From Methylotenera sp. G11 (GTDB lineage: Bacteria; Pseudomonadota; Gammaproteobacteria; Burkholderiales; Methylophilaceae), in assembly GCF_000799735.1 (NCBI RefSeq), contig NZ_JUHH01000001.1, positions 806,001 to 870,000 on the forward strand: a stretch of DNA of 64,000 nt, read 5' to 3'. This document shows, one piece after another, positions 44,190 to 53,617 of this stretch; the first letter of the stretch is position 1, and each line of letters starts with the position of its first letter. The position numbers and the translations under genes are program-made. The notes under the pieces are model-generated. The model searched no databases, was not told the origin of the DNA, and saw nothing but the letters and a program-made list of their open reading frames with translations.

Positions 44190-46133
44190 ATGAGTTCATC
44201 TTCATCAAACAGCACACCCAAGATACTGCAGGCCAGAACCGAGTTCCTGGCTAACGGGCATGTGCAGGAAGGAACCGTTGCAGAGGCGATTGAACGCTCC
44301 TGGCGGCGTTGCGTTGCAGGCGGCATCAACACCATCTCGCCATCGAATATCGAAGTCGTTACGGCACAGGAGCTGGCGCATAAACTCGAACAGCACCACC
44401 GCCTGCTGGCGCTTGCCCGCCCGGAAATGGAAACATTGAGCGAGCAGATTGCCCATACGCAGAATGTAGTGATACTGACAGATGATGAAGGCCTGATTCT
44501 GCATAGCCTTGGCAGCCAGCAACTGCTGCAGGATGACCAGCGCATTGCATTATCCGCTGGCGCTTCATGGAACGAGAACCAGCGCGGCACGAATGCTATC
44601 GGTACCGCCATCATCGAGCAGTCGGCATTGACCGTGCAGGGTGCAGAGCACTTCATGGCCTATCACCATTCGCTCAATTGCTCTGCCGTACCTATATTCG
44701 GTGCGGAAAATCAGCTGATAGCCACGCTTGATGTATCAAACGACCACAACGTCTCGCAGCAGCACACCCTGGCATTGGTGAAAATGTCTGCCCAGATGAT
44801 CGAGAACCGGCTGTTCCTCGCCAGCTACCAGAGCGACATCATCCTGCACTTCCACGCCCGCCCTGAATTTATCGGCACATTATGGGAAGGTGTGGCGATG
44901 TTCACCGATCACGGCGAACTGGTGGCAACCAATCGCAGCGGCCAGTTCCAGCTTGGCCTGAACATGCAGCCGTCACGCACCGAGTCAGCATACGAAAAGC
45001 CGCAGATCAATTTTAGCCAGCTGTTCGACCTCTCGATTGAGAACCTGCTGAGGCAGACAGGCAGTGCAGATAAGCTGGTCATTCCATTGAAATTGAACAA
45101 TGGCGCCCGGCTCTATGTACAGGTAGAGCTATTGCATAAACGGGCGCAGGTTGCCAGAACAGCCCCGGCAACCAGGAGAACCAGCGCCGCTAACCTGGAC
45201 CTGCTGAATAGCGGTGATGCAAAAGTTGACCGTGCGATTGCGCAAGTCAAGCAAGTGCTCACGCGTGATATCCCCATCCTGATCCAGGGGGAAACCGGCG
45301 TTGGCAAAGAACTGTTTGCACGCGCCATTCATGAAGCCAGCGCACAGCATAAGGGGCCATGGATTGCCGTTAATTGTGCGGCGCTGCCTGAAGGCCTGAT
45401 TGAGGCCGAGCTTTTCGGCTATGAAGAAGGCGCATTTACCGGTGCCAAACGCAAAGGCAGCCCGGGCAAGATCGAGCAGGCCAACGGTGGCACCCTGTTC
45501 CTGGATGAAATCGGGGATATGCCGCTTTCCTTGCAGGCCAGGCTGCTGCGTGTTTTGCAGGAGCGCACCGTAACCCCCTTAGGCAGCACGAAATCCATAC
45601 CGGTCAGCTTTGCCCTCGTCAGCGCCACCAATCTTAAACTTAAAGAAAAAGTGGAAAGCGGCGAGTTCCGCAGCGACCTGTATTACCGCCTGAACGGCCT
45701 GAGTGTGGCGCTGCCGCCGCTAAGGCAGCGCTCGGACCTGAATGCGCTCATCAACATCATCTTGCAGATTGAACATGCGGATGGCGTGGAAATCACACCG
45801 GATGTGATGGATATATTTGTCCAGCACCCGTGGCCCGGCAACATACGCCAGCTGCATAATGTCCTGAGAACCGCGCTGGCACTCGCAGATGGCGCGCCGA
45901 TCAGCGAGCTGCACCTTACCCAGGATTTTATTGATGAAATCGAAAGCAGCGGGCGTGCCGGAACCATGGATGAAACACCGGCTTCCGGGCAGCAGAATCT
46001 TGATGACGTCACCGCGAATGCGATTCTAAAGGCCATGGAAAATCATTCAGGCAATGTTTCTGCCGTTGCCCGCCAGCTGAATATCAGCCGCAACACGCTG
46101 TACAGGAAACTTAAAGCCCTAGGCGTGCATTAA
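44190..46133 (+). CDS. AcoR-like sigma-54-dependent activator
   Basis: About 647 residues. The N-terminal GAF-type sensory region spans roughly residues 50-210 (AHTQNVVILTDDEGLILHSLG, NENQRGTNAIGTAI). The central AAA+ domain has Walker A GETGVGKELFARAIHEA, the sigma-54-contact loop GAFTGA in YEEGAFTGAKRKG, and the R-finger region beyond. The C-terminal Fis-type helix-turn-helix is NVSAVARQLNISRNTLYRKLKALG. The ATG at 44190 is preferred to the TTG at 44142, which overlaps the palindrome. It is divergent from xoxF, whose promoter is of the type it would activate. The ligand (alcohol, aldehyde or lanthanide-related) is unknown. Confidence 0.92.
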   Translation: MSSSSSNSTPKILQARTEFLANGHVQEGTVAEAIERSWRRCVAGGINTISPSNIEVVTAQELAHKLEQHHRLLALARPEMETLSEQIAHTQNVVILTDDEGLILHSLGSQQLLQDDQRIALSAGASWNENQRGTNAIGTAIIEQSALTVQGAEHFMAYHHSLNCSAVPIFGAENQLIATLDVSNDHNVSQQHTLALVKMSAQMIENRLFLASYQSDIILHFHARPEFIGTLWEGVAMFTDHGELVATNRSGQFQLGLNMQPSRTESAYEKPQINFSQLFDLSIENLLRQTGSADKLVIPLKLNNGARLYVQVELLHKRAQVARTAPATRRTSAANLDLLNSGDAKVDRAIAQVKQVLTRDIPILIQGETGVGKELFARAIHEASAQHKGPWIAVNCAALPEGLIEAELFGYEEGAFTGAKRKGSPGKIEQANGGTLFLDEIGDMPLSLQARLLRVLQERTVTPLGSTKSIPVSFALVSATNLKLKEKVESGEFRSDLYYRLNGLSVALPPLRQRSDLNALINIILQIEHADGVEITPDVMDIFVQHPWPGNIRQLHNVLRTALALADGAPISELHLTQDFIDEIESSGRAGTMDETPASGQQNLDDVTANAILKAMENHSGNVSAVARQLNISRNTLYRKLKALGVH

Positions 46134-46216
46134 AGGCCGCTGCATCCGGCCATGCCCGCATCACGGGCAGCCTGCATGCAAAACCCGCATCAAAACCACA
46201 GCCAGCCAAATGTCGG

Positions 46217-46501
46217 CTAGCGGCGGTAGTACGGACGTCCGTAATATGGGCTCCAGTACGGATAATCCCAGTTGTTCTGCTGGCGCATGATCGTCTGCTC
46301 ATACTCGCGCTGTATGCACATACGCCAGGCGTCCGTATCTTTTGCAAAACCGAGTTTCTCGCACGCCGGTCCGTACACCTGCATCTTGTACTCCATCTGC
46401 CTGGTTGCTTTCTGCTGCTCTGCCTGCGGGTTTGTTGCACAGCCCGCCAACAGCGCCACCGCAGCCAAAATATAGATCGTTCGCATTTTTATATTATCCA
46501 T
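46217..46501 (-). CDS. Small predicted lipoprotein
   Basis: 94 residues with a signal peptide and lipobox (AVALLAGC). The remainder is polar with a Tyr/Trp/Pro-rich end (YPYWSPYYGRPYYRR), and two further Cys (YGPACEKLG, WRMCIQ). Two starts are possible: ATG at 46501, or ATG at 46486 giving MRTIYILAAVALLAGC. Function unknown. It converges with the sigma-54 activator gene. Confidence 0.72.
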   Translation of the reverse strand: MDNIKMRTIYILAAVALLAGCATNPQAEQQKATRQMEYKMQVYGPACEKLGFAKDTDAWRMCIQREYEQTIMRQQNNWDYPYWSPYYGRPYYRR

Positions 46502-46613
46502 TCTGCCTGTTTCAATATGTCCGTATGATTTTCGCGGATCACCTAAAGTTCGTGCCTCACAGAATTAAATCTGCAGTCAGCCATTTCACCATGATTACTT
46601 TCTTTCATCATGA

Positions 46614-49600
46614 TTACAGCGGAACAAGCCTGCCGATATGCATAAAGAATACCGCGCATTTCACGGGCAAACCTTCGTGCTCGAATAATGCGGCATAACC
46701 ATCCAATTGCCCGCGGTGCTTCTCCGCTGCCAATTGCAAGACCTGGTCTGGCGCATCGGCAGCCAATTCTGTAGTTTTATAGTCGATTATCCAACGTGTG
46801 CCTCCATCAATGAATGTGCGGTCAACAATATGCTTTTTAACTTCATCGCCGCTCGCTTTCATCAATGCCAGTTCAACTGCGGCTCCTGGCCTTGCCTGCA
46901 ACACCCACTGCCCTTCCGAGCTGTTCAATGTTGCCGCCAGCAGCTGCACTACGCACGCGGCCGCTTCATTCGCCAGGTCTTCGGCATGCCCCTGCTGCCG
47001 TAGCCAGCGATGCATTGCAGGCTGCAAGGCATTCACGCGCGACACTGGCCAGGCAGTTGAACCCTGCTGCGCAATCATCTCCATATAGCGATGGGCCAGG
47101 GAACCAATGTCAGCATCAATGCCGGCACTGCTGCTGCCGGGTTTGCTGTTTGGCTTGCCGGCAATCACCACCGGCTTATCCGTTTGCAGTACCAATGGCA
47201 CATGCGGCTGCTTCAACCGCACCAGGCGAGGCGTAAAACCGGCAATATCGTCCGCTTTACCGGCGGCTATTCCAGCCAGCGCCGCAGATTCGAACTGCGG
47301 CCCAACCACATCCCAGAGCAGATCAAGATAGGTATTCCTGGCAGCGCTGATCTCCCCTTTCGCATTCTGGCTGGCAATGCCCACCAGATGCAATTTGCGC
47401 TCTACACGGGTTGCAGCCACATACAGCACACGCGCCGATTCATTTGCGTCACGTTCTTTTTCACGCGCTTCCAGATAATCATACGGGCTGACTTTATCCT
47501 TGTCGCGCGCACCTTTGGGAATGTATGGCGCAGCCAGCAATTCCTGCTGATAGCCAAGCTGGACTTCTTCCCACAGCACCAGCGGTTTGTCGCTGTTATT
47601 GCCGCCGGTCGCCGCACCCAGGCCAGGCAGGATGACCGTATCGAATTCCAGCCCTTTGGATTTATGTATCGTCATCATTTGCAGGTTCTCGCCGCGGATA
47701 TCCGGGGCGGCAAACAACTTGGTGATTTCAAGCTCGACACGCTCCGGTGAAAACTGGTTGCTGCGGTCCAATGCATCCAGGCAGCCAAAAAATGCCTGCA
47801 CATCGACCACATCGCCCGGCGACCACAGGCAGGAAGTGCCATTCAGCATGAGCCATATCCCGCGTATCCAGCGCCCTGCACTCATGCGCCCCTGGCTTGC
47901 ATAGGCTTCCTGCAATATGCCGCGCACATGCAGCAGCCGTGCCTGTCCATCGGGCAACAGCCGGGCGACGGCCTCGTCATCGTTCATGAGCGCCCAGATG
48001 GTTCTATCATGGTCATGCCCGGCAAGCGCATGCATGTCATACAAAGTCAGGCCGCACCAGGGTGCCCGCAATATTGCCAGCCAATGTACGCGATCTGCCC
48101 GATGGTGCAGTGCATGGGTAAGCGCCAACAGATCCTGCACCACTTGCCGCCCCTCAAGCGCTTCGATTTCCACGGCCTGGAAAGCAATGTCCTGATGGTC
48201 ACGCCGCAGCATGCTGACCAATGGTGACAAGTGCTTTTTGGAACGCACCAGCACCGCAATCTTCACATCCGGGTTGGCAAGTCGCTCTGCCTGGATCACG
48301 CGCACTATCGCTTCAGCTTCGCGCTGCTGCGCCAGCTCTGCACTTTCGTCAGCCTGCTTGATGACAGGATGCACCGCCACGCCGGCCTGCGGCAGATTAT
48401 CTTTGGTTGCGATAAACGGGCGATAATGAATCGCCCCCTGCACGATCTCATCATGTCCAGGGAAAACAGGCGCAAAAGTATGGTTGATCCAGTCCACGAT
48501 TGCCGGCGATGAGCGGTTGTTGCGATATAGCTGCAAGCGTTCCAGATATATATCGCCGATGCCATGCTCCGCCGCATCGATGAACAGGCCGACATTCGCC
48601 TTGCGGAAGCGGTAAATGGACTGCATCGGGTCGCCCACTGCAAACAGGGTGCGCCCGTCATCCATCTGCCAGCCCGAGGTGAGCTGCTCCAGCAGCCGGA
48701 CCTGGCTGGGGCTGGTATCCTGGAACTCATCCACCAGCAGATGCTGTATGCGGTAATCGAGCTTCAGCGCCAGCTCTGTCGGCTCGCCGGAATCATCCCC
48801 CAGGGCACGCGTGGCACACTGCGCAATTTCAACAAAATCGACCTCACCCGCACGCTGGAATACCAGCCACAACTGCGCCACAGCCAGATTCAGCAGCCGG
48901 GAAAGCGTAGCGATCATTTGCCATGCATCCGGATTGGCATTCATTTCCGGCAGCCCGCGCATCCTGGCTAACGCAAGGGCGATGCCTGCATCGGCTCCGA
49001 CAGATGCCAGAAAGGCACTGAAATCCGCTTTTTCATCTTTTTTATCGGCAGGGAAACCTGTGTTTTTATCGACCTTGGCGCGAATCGTATTGTCTTTGGT
49101 CAAAAGCAGTTCACACACGGCCAGCCATTGCTGCAAGCCATCTGCACCCAGGGGCAAAGGCTCATGCCAATCCGCCAGCAAGGCGATGGGATGCTCCGGC
49201 GGCAGCTGGCCGGCAGCAAACCGGGCCAGCGGCATCAGCGCAGACTGGAAGCGCGTATTGAACACTGCGGCAGCTGTTTGAATTTCCTGCTTGATCATGA
49301 AGCGCAAGGTCTGCTGCAGCGTTTCTGCATCCACTTCGAACTGGGCATGGTGCAGCCACTGATCACGCTTCTCCAGCATCCTGACCAGCAACTTCCTGAG
49401 CTGGCCGGCATCATTATCGACATAGCGCAGTGCAGCCCTGATGATGTCGCTGTGCGACTGGTCTTCCAGCAGTGCCAGCGTCTGTTCTGCCGCTGTTTCA
49501 TAGAGCGCTGTCGCATCCAGAGCCACCCTGGGCTGGGAGCCAAAACGGCTCATCAGCGGCATTTGCCTTGCCAGGTGCGCGCACAAACTATCAATCGTGA

Positions 49601-49964
49601 AGATACGCAGCCGTGAAGGATTCTCGACCAGCTGCCAATTCTGCACTGCTGAGCGTTCAAGCGCTTTCAGGCTCAGGTCATAGGTAATCTGCTTATGTGC
49701 CTGGGCAGGCTTCTCCTGCCTGGCCGCTTTCATGAGGCTATCGAGGATGCGCAGGCGCATCTCAGCCGCGGCCTTATTGGTAAAGGTGATCGCGATGATT
49801 TCTTCAGGTTCGTTCACGGTTTGCAGCAGTTTCAGGTAACGCTGCGTGAGCAGCTCGGTTTTGCCCGCACCGGCCGGCGCTTCTACGATGAACGAGCTGA
49901 GTGCCAATGCGCGTTCGCGGTTCTGCGCATCGGCTTCCAGGTTGAAAGTATGCCCATTGTTCAT
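46614..49964 (-). CDS. AddA-like UvrD-type helicase-nuclease (exonuclease V subunit)
   Basis: 1116 residues of the RecB/AddA class for processing double-strand breaks. Motif I is EAPAGAGKTELLTQRYL near residue 30. Motif II is LLVDEFQDTSPSQVRLLEQL, and motif VI is RVLYVAATRVERKLHL. The C-terminal PD-(D/E)XK nuclease core is RWIIDYKTTELAADA near residue 1070. It overlaps the AddB-like gene by 4 bp (ATGA), so it is cotranslated with it. It matches the betaproteobacterial type of the AddAB family rather than RecBCD. Chi-like recognition cannot be judged. Confidence 0.88.
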   Translation of the reverse strand: MNNGHTFNLEADAQNRERALALSSFIVEAPAGAGKTELLTQRYLKLLQTVNEPEEIIAITFTNKAAAEMRLRILDSLMKAARQEKPAQAHKQITYDLSLKALERSAVQNWQLVENPSRLRIFTIDSLCAHLARQMPLMSRFGSQPRVALDATALYETAAEQTLALLEDQSHSDIIRAALRYVDNDAGQLRKLLVRMLEKRDQWLHHAQFEVDAETLQQTLRFMIKQEIQTAAAVFNTRFQSALMPLARFAAGQLPPEHPIALLADWHEPLPLGADGLQQWLAVCELLLTKDNTIRAKVDKNTGFPADKKDEKADFSAFLASVGADAGIALALARMRGLPEMNANPDAWQMIATLSRLLNLAVAQLWLVFQRAGEVDFVEIAQCATRALGDDSGEPTELALKLDYRIQHLLVDEFQDTSPSQVRLLEQLTSGWQMDDGRTLFAVGDPMQSIYRFRKANVGLFIDAAEHGIGDIYLERLQLYRNNRSSPAIVDWINHTFAPVFPGHDEIVQGAIHYRPFIATKDNLPQAGVAVHPVIKQADESAELAQQREAEAIVRVIQAERLANPDVKIAVLVRSKKHLSPLVSMLRRDHQDIAFQAVEIEALEGRQVVQDLLALTHALHHRADRVHWLAILRAPWCGLTLYDMHALAGHDHDRTIWALMNDDEAVARLLPDGQARLLHVRGILQEAYASQGRMSAGRWIRGIWLMLNGTSCLWSPGDVVDVQAFFGCLDALDRSNQFSPERVELEITKLFAAPDIRGENLQMMTIHKSKGLEFDTVILPGLGAATGGNNSDKPLVLWEEVQLGYQQELLAAPYIPKGARDKDKVSPYDYLEAREKERDANESARVLYVAATRVERKLHLVGIASQNAKGEISAARNTYLDLLWDVVGPQFESAALAGIAAGKADDIAGFTPRLVRLKQPHVPLVLQTDKPVVIAGKPNSKPGSSSAGIDADIGSLAHRYMEMIAQQGSTAWPVSRVNALQPAMHRWLRQQGHAEDLANEAAACVVQLLAATLNSSEGQWVLQARPGAAVELALMKASGDEVKKHIVDRTFIDGGTRWIIDYKTTELAADAPDQVLQLAAEKHRGQLDGYAALFEHEGLPVKCAVFFMHIGRLVPL

Positions 49965-52645
49965 TTGCCGGCCTCCTGCTGCCTTTCAAATTGCAGCTTG
50001 CGCTCAGGCAGGCGCAGCAAAGGCTTTACTTCACAGTACATCAGCTCGTTCTCATCGCTGAAACGAACAGCCGCCTCGCCTTCGCGCAATTCAGCCGCAA
50101 TCGCTTCAATCGCAGTTCTCCAGTGATTCAGCAGATGCTGCCAGTCACTGAAATCATTGGCGAATGCAGGTTTACGTTTACCCTGTTCCGATGCAAAGTG
50201 ATCGGCTGATATGCCTGAAAAACCATGCTCGGCAGTCTTCACCATGCCAAAATATACCCCTGCGACCTGCTCGCCGGGATCGGCATAGAAAGTGGCGTAT
50301 ATCGGCAATTGCGGTTCTGTGATGCGGTCTTCACCCCAACTCTTGATTTTCGGCATCTGCCCGGTTTTGTAATCAATGAATTCCAGCCCGCCGCTTTCAA
50401 GCTGCTGTACCCGGTCAATCTTCAGCGTCACCTCAATACCGCAGATATCCACTTTCCTGCCGACTTCGCAATCTACAATCCTGAACGGGATCCCGCGCGT
50501 TTTTTCATGCACCAGCCAGTCCCCCACTAACCGTAATAGCCGCTCCGCTTCCAGCTCCAGCACGGCAGGCGAGACGATGCCCGTATCGGCGGCAAACGCC
50601 TGTATCGTATTGCTTACGGCGCCGTTCAAAGCATCCATGAAAGCATCGGCGCTCATGTCGCGCAAATCGGCAAAGTGGCGTTTACGCCAGAACTCCTCAA
50701 GCACGCCATGCACCAGTGACCCGCGATCCATATTATCCAATCCGGCTGCAGGGGACTTGAGCGCTTTCACACCCAGCCGATACTGATAAAACGCCCATGC
50801 CGGACAAACCGCCTGCGCTTTCAACAGCCCGGTGCCGCCGGAAACATGTTCACCCGCCTTCACCGCAGGTGCCATATGGTCATCAATATGCTCCAGCGCA
50901 TCGTGCCTGCCGGCGTTTAGCTGCTCTGCCAGCGTTTCCGCCAAAGGGACGGCATCATCACGAAGCGCGATTTCCTTCATTAATGGCGAGGGTCGCAGCT
51001 GGCTCTCGCCATCCATGACGCTGCTCGAAAAAACAATATCTCTTGCCGAATGCAGGAGCCGCTGCTGGATCGTGGCCGCAAAAACCGACTGCACATTGTT
51101 ATCGGCATTCGGCAGCGCTGCCGCACGCTGTATGAATGCGGGCAGCAAAGGGTTAGGCCGTGCCGGCGGCGGCCAGATATGGTCGTTCATGTGCATGCAC
51201 CACAGGGCATCTACCGGGGCGCTTAAGCCCTCCATGATACCCAGTATCTGTATCGCAGGTTCAAGTTCGGTTTCCGCCTGAAATACCTGGCTGGTACATA
51301 TCTGTTGCAGGTAATGCACCGCTTCACTTGCGGAAAGTTTCTGCTCCAGCACATCCATTCTGGCCAGCTGCTGCAAAGCTTTTTGCCATGCATTCAGTGC
51401 CTGGTACTCAAGGCTGTTGATATTGCGCTCCCCGGGCCAGCCCAGTGCCTCAAGGATTGCATCCAGCGTCTGTGCCCATTGCACTGCCGGCAACTTCCTG
51501 CCGGTTGGGATTGCCTGTGCAGCCTGGATATTTTCCAGCAGCGCTTCCAGCCGCAGGCCTTCCGCCTGCTGCTTCCGGATGAATTCCGTAAAACGTGCAA
51601 GACTGAACTGCATGGGCAGTTTTTCACGCATGCCGGCATCCAGCAGCGCGCGCGCATCAGCTTCCTGCCTGCCCGCAGACCAGAATGGCGAACGCAGCAG
51701 CATGGAAACATCGGATTGCTGCAACTGATGCGCGGTCAGCAGGCGCAGCAGATTCAAACCGGCCTGAATGACCGGCTGCTGCGCTAACGGAGTACCCAGT
51801 GAGAAATTATAGTGGCGCGGCGTGTCGGCCAGGCCAGGGCGGATACTCAGCGGATAAAAGACGTCATCCAATAAATCTGCCAGCCGGCTTCTTACCTCAC
51901 TCAGGCGCGGCGTCACGATCGCCAGTCTTGCGGCAGGATTTTCAGCCAGCTGCGCCTGTGCCCAGGCGACAGCGGCACGCAGCTCGGCATCTTCATCCTC
52001 CAGCTGGGCATGTCGGGTGCGTGCCGCTTGTGCAGCCGTAGTGGCATAATCGCTTAGCTGCACGCCCAGGCCCGACAGGATGTCGCGCAGTTGCTGCTCC
52101 TGCGGTGCGGCCTGGTCAAAACCGGCAAACTGTATCTCCGCCGGCAAATACGCTGCCAGCTGCGGCAGCTTCGACAATTGCCAATCTAGGTAACGCACAC
52201 TTTCCAGCGCATTCAGTTCATGGCAGCGTTGCTGGAACGCGCGCTGCCAGCGCAAAAACTGCCGCGTTTCTTCAGCCTGATATTCCGGTGCCACATGCAG
52301 CTTCCATGCAATCATGTAGCGGTTAGCCTCTATTGCCGCGCTGGCCAGGCCGGAAATATCAAACAGGTCGCCAAACGCATTTTTTTTCAGCGACTGCGCA
52401 ATCACCTCTTCCCACAGCAGCTGCTCATTGAAAGTACTTAACACATAAGACGGTGATTGCCCATCTATCACTCCGGTAAGCAAGCCTTCCGCCATGATGC
52501 TTTCCAGCCATTGTGCTAAAGTCTGCACATCCGGGCTATGCCACTGTGTTTTTCCTGCTGCTATCTGCTGATGCGTAATGTCGTTCTGAACACTGCGCGC
52601 CAGACGCGCTGAAGGGCATAAAGTGATTGAATTGACTGTCATCAC
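49961..52645 (-). CDS. AddB-like PD-(D/E)XK nuclease subunit (betaproteobacterial DNA repair protein)
   Basis: 894 residues. The N-terminus begins TLCPSARLARSVQND and has no Walker A, as in the AddB-like proteins of betaproteobacteria. The middle is a helicase-like fold without ATPase motifs. The C-terminal nuclease has the core Asp and Lys in LEFIDYKTGQMPKIKSW. Of the four Cys that bind an iron-sulfur cluster in typical AddB, I see only one upstream (KAQAVCPAWAF) and one near the end (ELMYCEVKPLLRLPER). The end should normally read Cys-x2-Cys-x5-Cys. It is the first gene of the pair and lies upstream of the AddA-like gene. Confidence 0.82.
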   Translation of the reverse strand: MMTVNSITLCPSARLARSVQNDITHQQIAAGKTQWHSPDVQTLAQWLESIMAEGLLTGVIDGQSPSYVLSTFNEQLLWEEVIAQSLKKNAFGDLFDISGLASAAIEANRYMIAWKLHVAPEYQAEETRQFLRWQRAFQQRCHELNALESVRYLDWQLSKLPQLAAYLPAEIQFAGFDQAAPQEQQLRDILSGLGVQLSDYATTAAQAARTRHAQLEDEDAELRAAVAWAQAQLAENPAARLAIVTPRLSEVRSRLADLLDDVFYPLSIRPGLADTPRHYNFSLGTPLAQQPVIQAGLNLLRLLTAHQLQQSDVSMLLRSPFWSAGRQEADARALLDAGMREKLPMQFSLARFTEFIRKQQAEGLRLEALLENIQAAQAIPTGRKLPAVQWAQTLDAILEALGWPGERNINSLEYQALNAWQKALQQLARMDVLEQKLSASEAVHYLQQICTSQVFQAETELEPAIQILGIMEGLSAPVDALWCMHMNDHIWPPPARPNPLLPAFIQRAAALPNADNNVQSVFAATIQQRLLHSARDIVFSSSVMDGESQLRPSPLMKEIALRDDAVPLAETLAEQLNAGRHDALEHIDDHMAPAVKAGEHVSGGTGLLKAQAVCPAWAFYQYRLGVKALKSPAAGLDNMDRGSLVHGVLEEFWRKRHFADLRDMSADAFMDALNGAVSNTIQAFAADTGIVSPAVLELEAERLLRLVGDWLVHEKTRGIPFRIVDCEVGRKVDICGIEVTLKIDRVQQLESGGLEFIDYKTGQMPKIKSWGEDRITEPQLPIYATFYADPGEQVAGVYFGMVKTAEHGFSGISADHFASEQGKRKPAFANDFSDWQHLLNHWRTAIEAIAAELREGEAAVRFSDENELMYCEVKPLLRLPERKLQFERQQEAGK

Positions 52646-52719
52646 ACAATTCTATTGGATAATTAACATTAGGCAAATAAAATACAATCATTCAGACACG
52701 TTAAGCTCAGAGGCGCAGC

Positions 52720-53097
52720 ATGCAGGTTAAAAAGATCATTCAATACTCCACCATTATTTTATTGATTCCAATCGGGCTATTTGTTCTTTATTTATGGGCT
52801 GCGCTGAGCTGGACATATTCTTCCGGCGAGCGTGCCGGTTATGTGCAGAAGCTGTCGGAGAAAGGCTGGGTATGCAAAACCTATGAGGGCGAATTGATAT
52901 TGGTCTCCATGCCGGGCACGCAGGCGGAGAAGTTCTTTTTTACGGTCAGGGATAAAGCTGTCGCTGTGAAAATCAATGAAACTGTAGGCCAGCGGGTACG
53001 CCTGATCTATGAGGAACATAAAGGCCTGCCAACCACCTGCTTTGGTGACACGGCTTACTTTGTCACCGATGTGCAGCCACTAGATCATCAACAATAA
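52720..53097 (+). CDS. Small inner-membrane-anchored protein of unknown function
   Basis: 125 residues. One N-terminal membrane helix (YSTIILLIPIGLFVLYLWAALSW) is followed by a beta-rich domain of about 90 residues with two Cys (KGWVCKTYEG and LPTTCFGDTAYFV). Similar proteins in betaproteobacteria are often annotated by chance as 6-phosphogluconate dehydrogenase; nothing here supports that enzyme. It lies just upstream of greB (13-bp gap). Confidence 0.75.
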   Translation: MQVKKIIQYSTIILLIPIGLFVLYLWAALSWTYSSGERAGYVQKLSEKGWVCKTYEGELILVSMPGTQAEKFFFTVRDKAVAVKINETVGQRVRLIYEEHKGLPTTCFGDTAYFVTDVQPLDHQQ

Positions 53098-53110
53098 GCC
53101 AACAAGAATA

Positions 53111-53617
53111 ATGGCCGCAACCGACGAAAAAAACTACATCACGCCTGAAGGCTTTGCCGCACTTAAGGAAGAATTCCATCAACTCTATAAAATAGAACGC
53201 CCGGAAGTCGTACGCACGGTTGCCTGGGCCGCCAGCAACGGCGACCGCAGTGAAAACGGCGATTATATTTACGGTAAAAGGCGCCTGCGCCAGATCGACA
53301 GCCGCTGCCGACACCTGATGCGACGCATGGATCTGGCCGAAATCGTGGACTCAAGCCAGCAGCAGCATCTGGAAAAAATCTTCTTTGGCGCCTGGGTCAC
53401 GCTATACAACCTGGATGACGAATCTGAACACACCTATCGCATCGTCGGCAAAGATGAGCTGGCACCTTCAAAAGGTTATATCAGCTGGGTATCACCCCTG
53501 GGCAAAGCCATGCTCGGCAGAACCATCGGCGACACCGTGCGCCTGACAACCCCAAAAGGTGAAGAAGAGTTTGAGGTGGTTGATGTCAGCTACAAGGAAC
53601 CCGCCCCCATAGCATGA
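53111..53617 (+). CDS. greB: Transcription elongation factor GreB
   Basis: 168 residues. It stimulates cleavage of backtracked RNA by RNA polymerase. The N-terminal coiled coil carries the catalytic acidic tip (SNGDRSENGDYIYGKRRLRQIDSR), and the C-terminal FKBP-like domain has YISWVSPLGKAMLGRTIGDTV. The Lys/Arg-rich pattern of the coiled coil is typical of GreB rather than GreA. The stop overlaps the earP start by ATGA. Confidence 0.95.
   Translation: MAATDEKNYITPEGFAALKEEFHQLYKIERPEVVRTVAWAASNGDRSENGDYIYGKRRLRQIDSRCRHLMRRMDLAEIVDSSQQQHLEKIFFGAWVTLYNLDDESEHTYRIVGKDELAPSKGYISWVSPLGKAMLGRTIGDTVRLTTPKGEEEFEVVDVSYKEPAPIA

Noticed and set aside
52720-53097. 6-phosphogluconate dehydrogenase, a label often put on this type of protein
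   Set aside because: The protein has one membrane helix and about 90 soluble residues, with no Rossmann fold or substrate motif.
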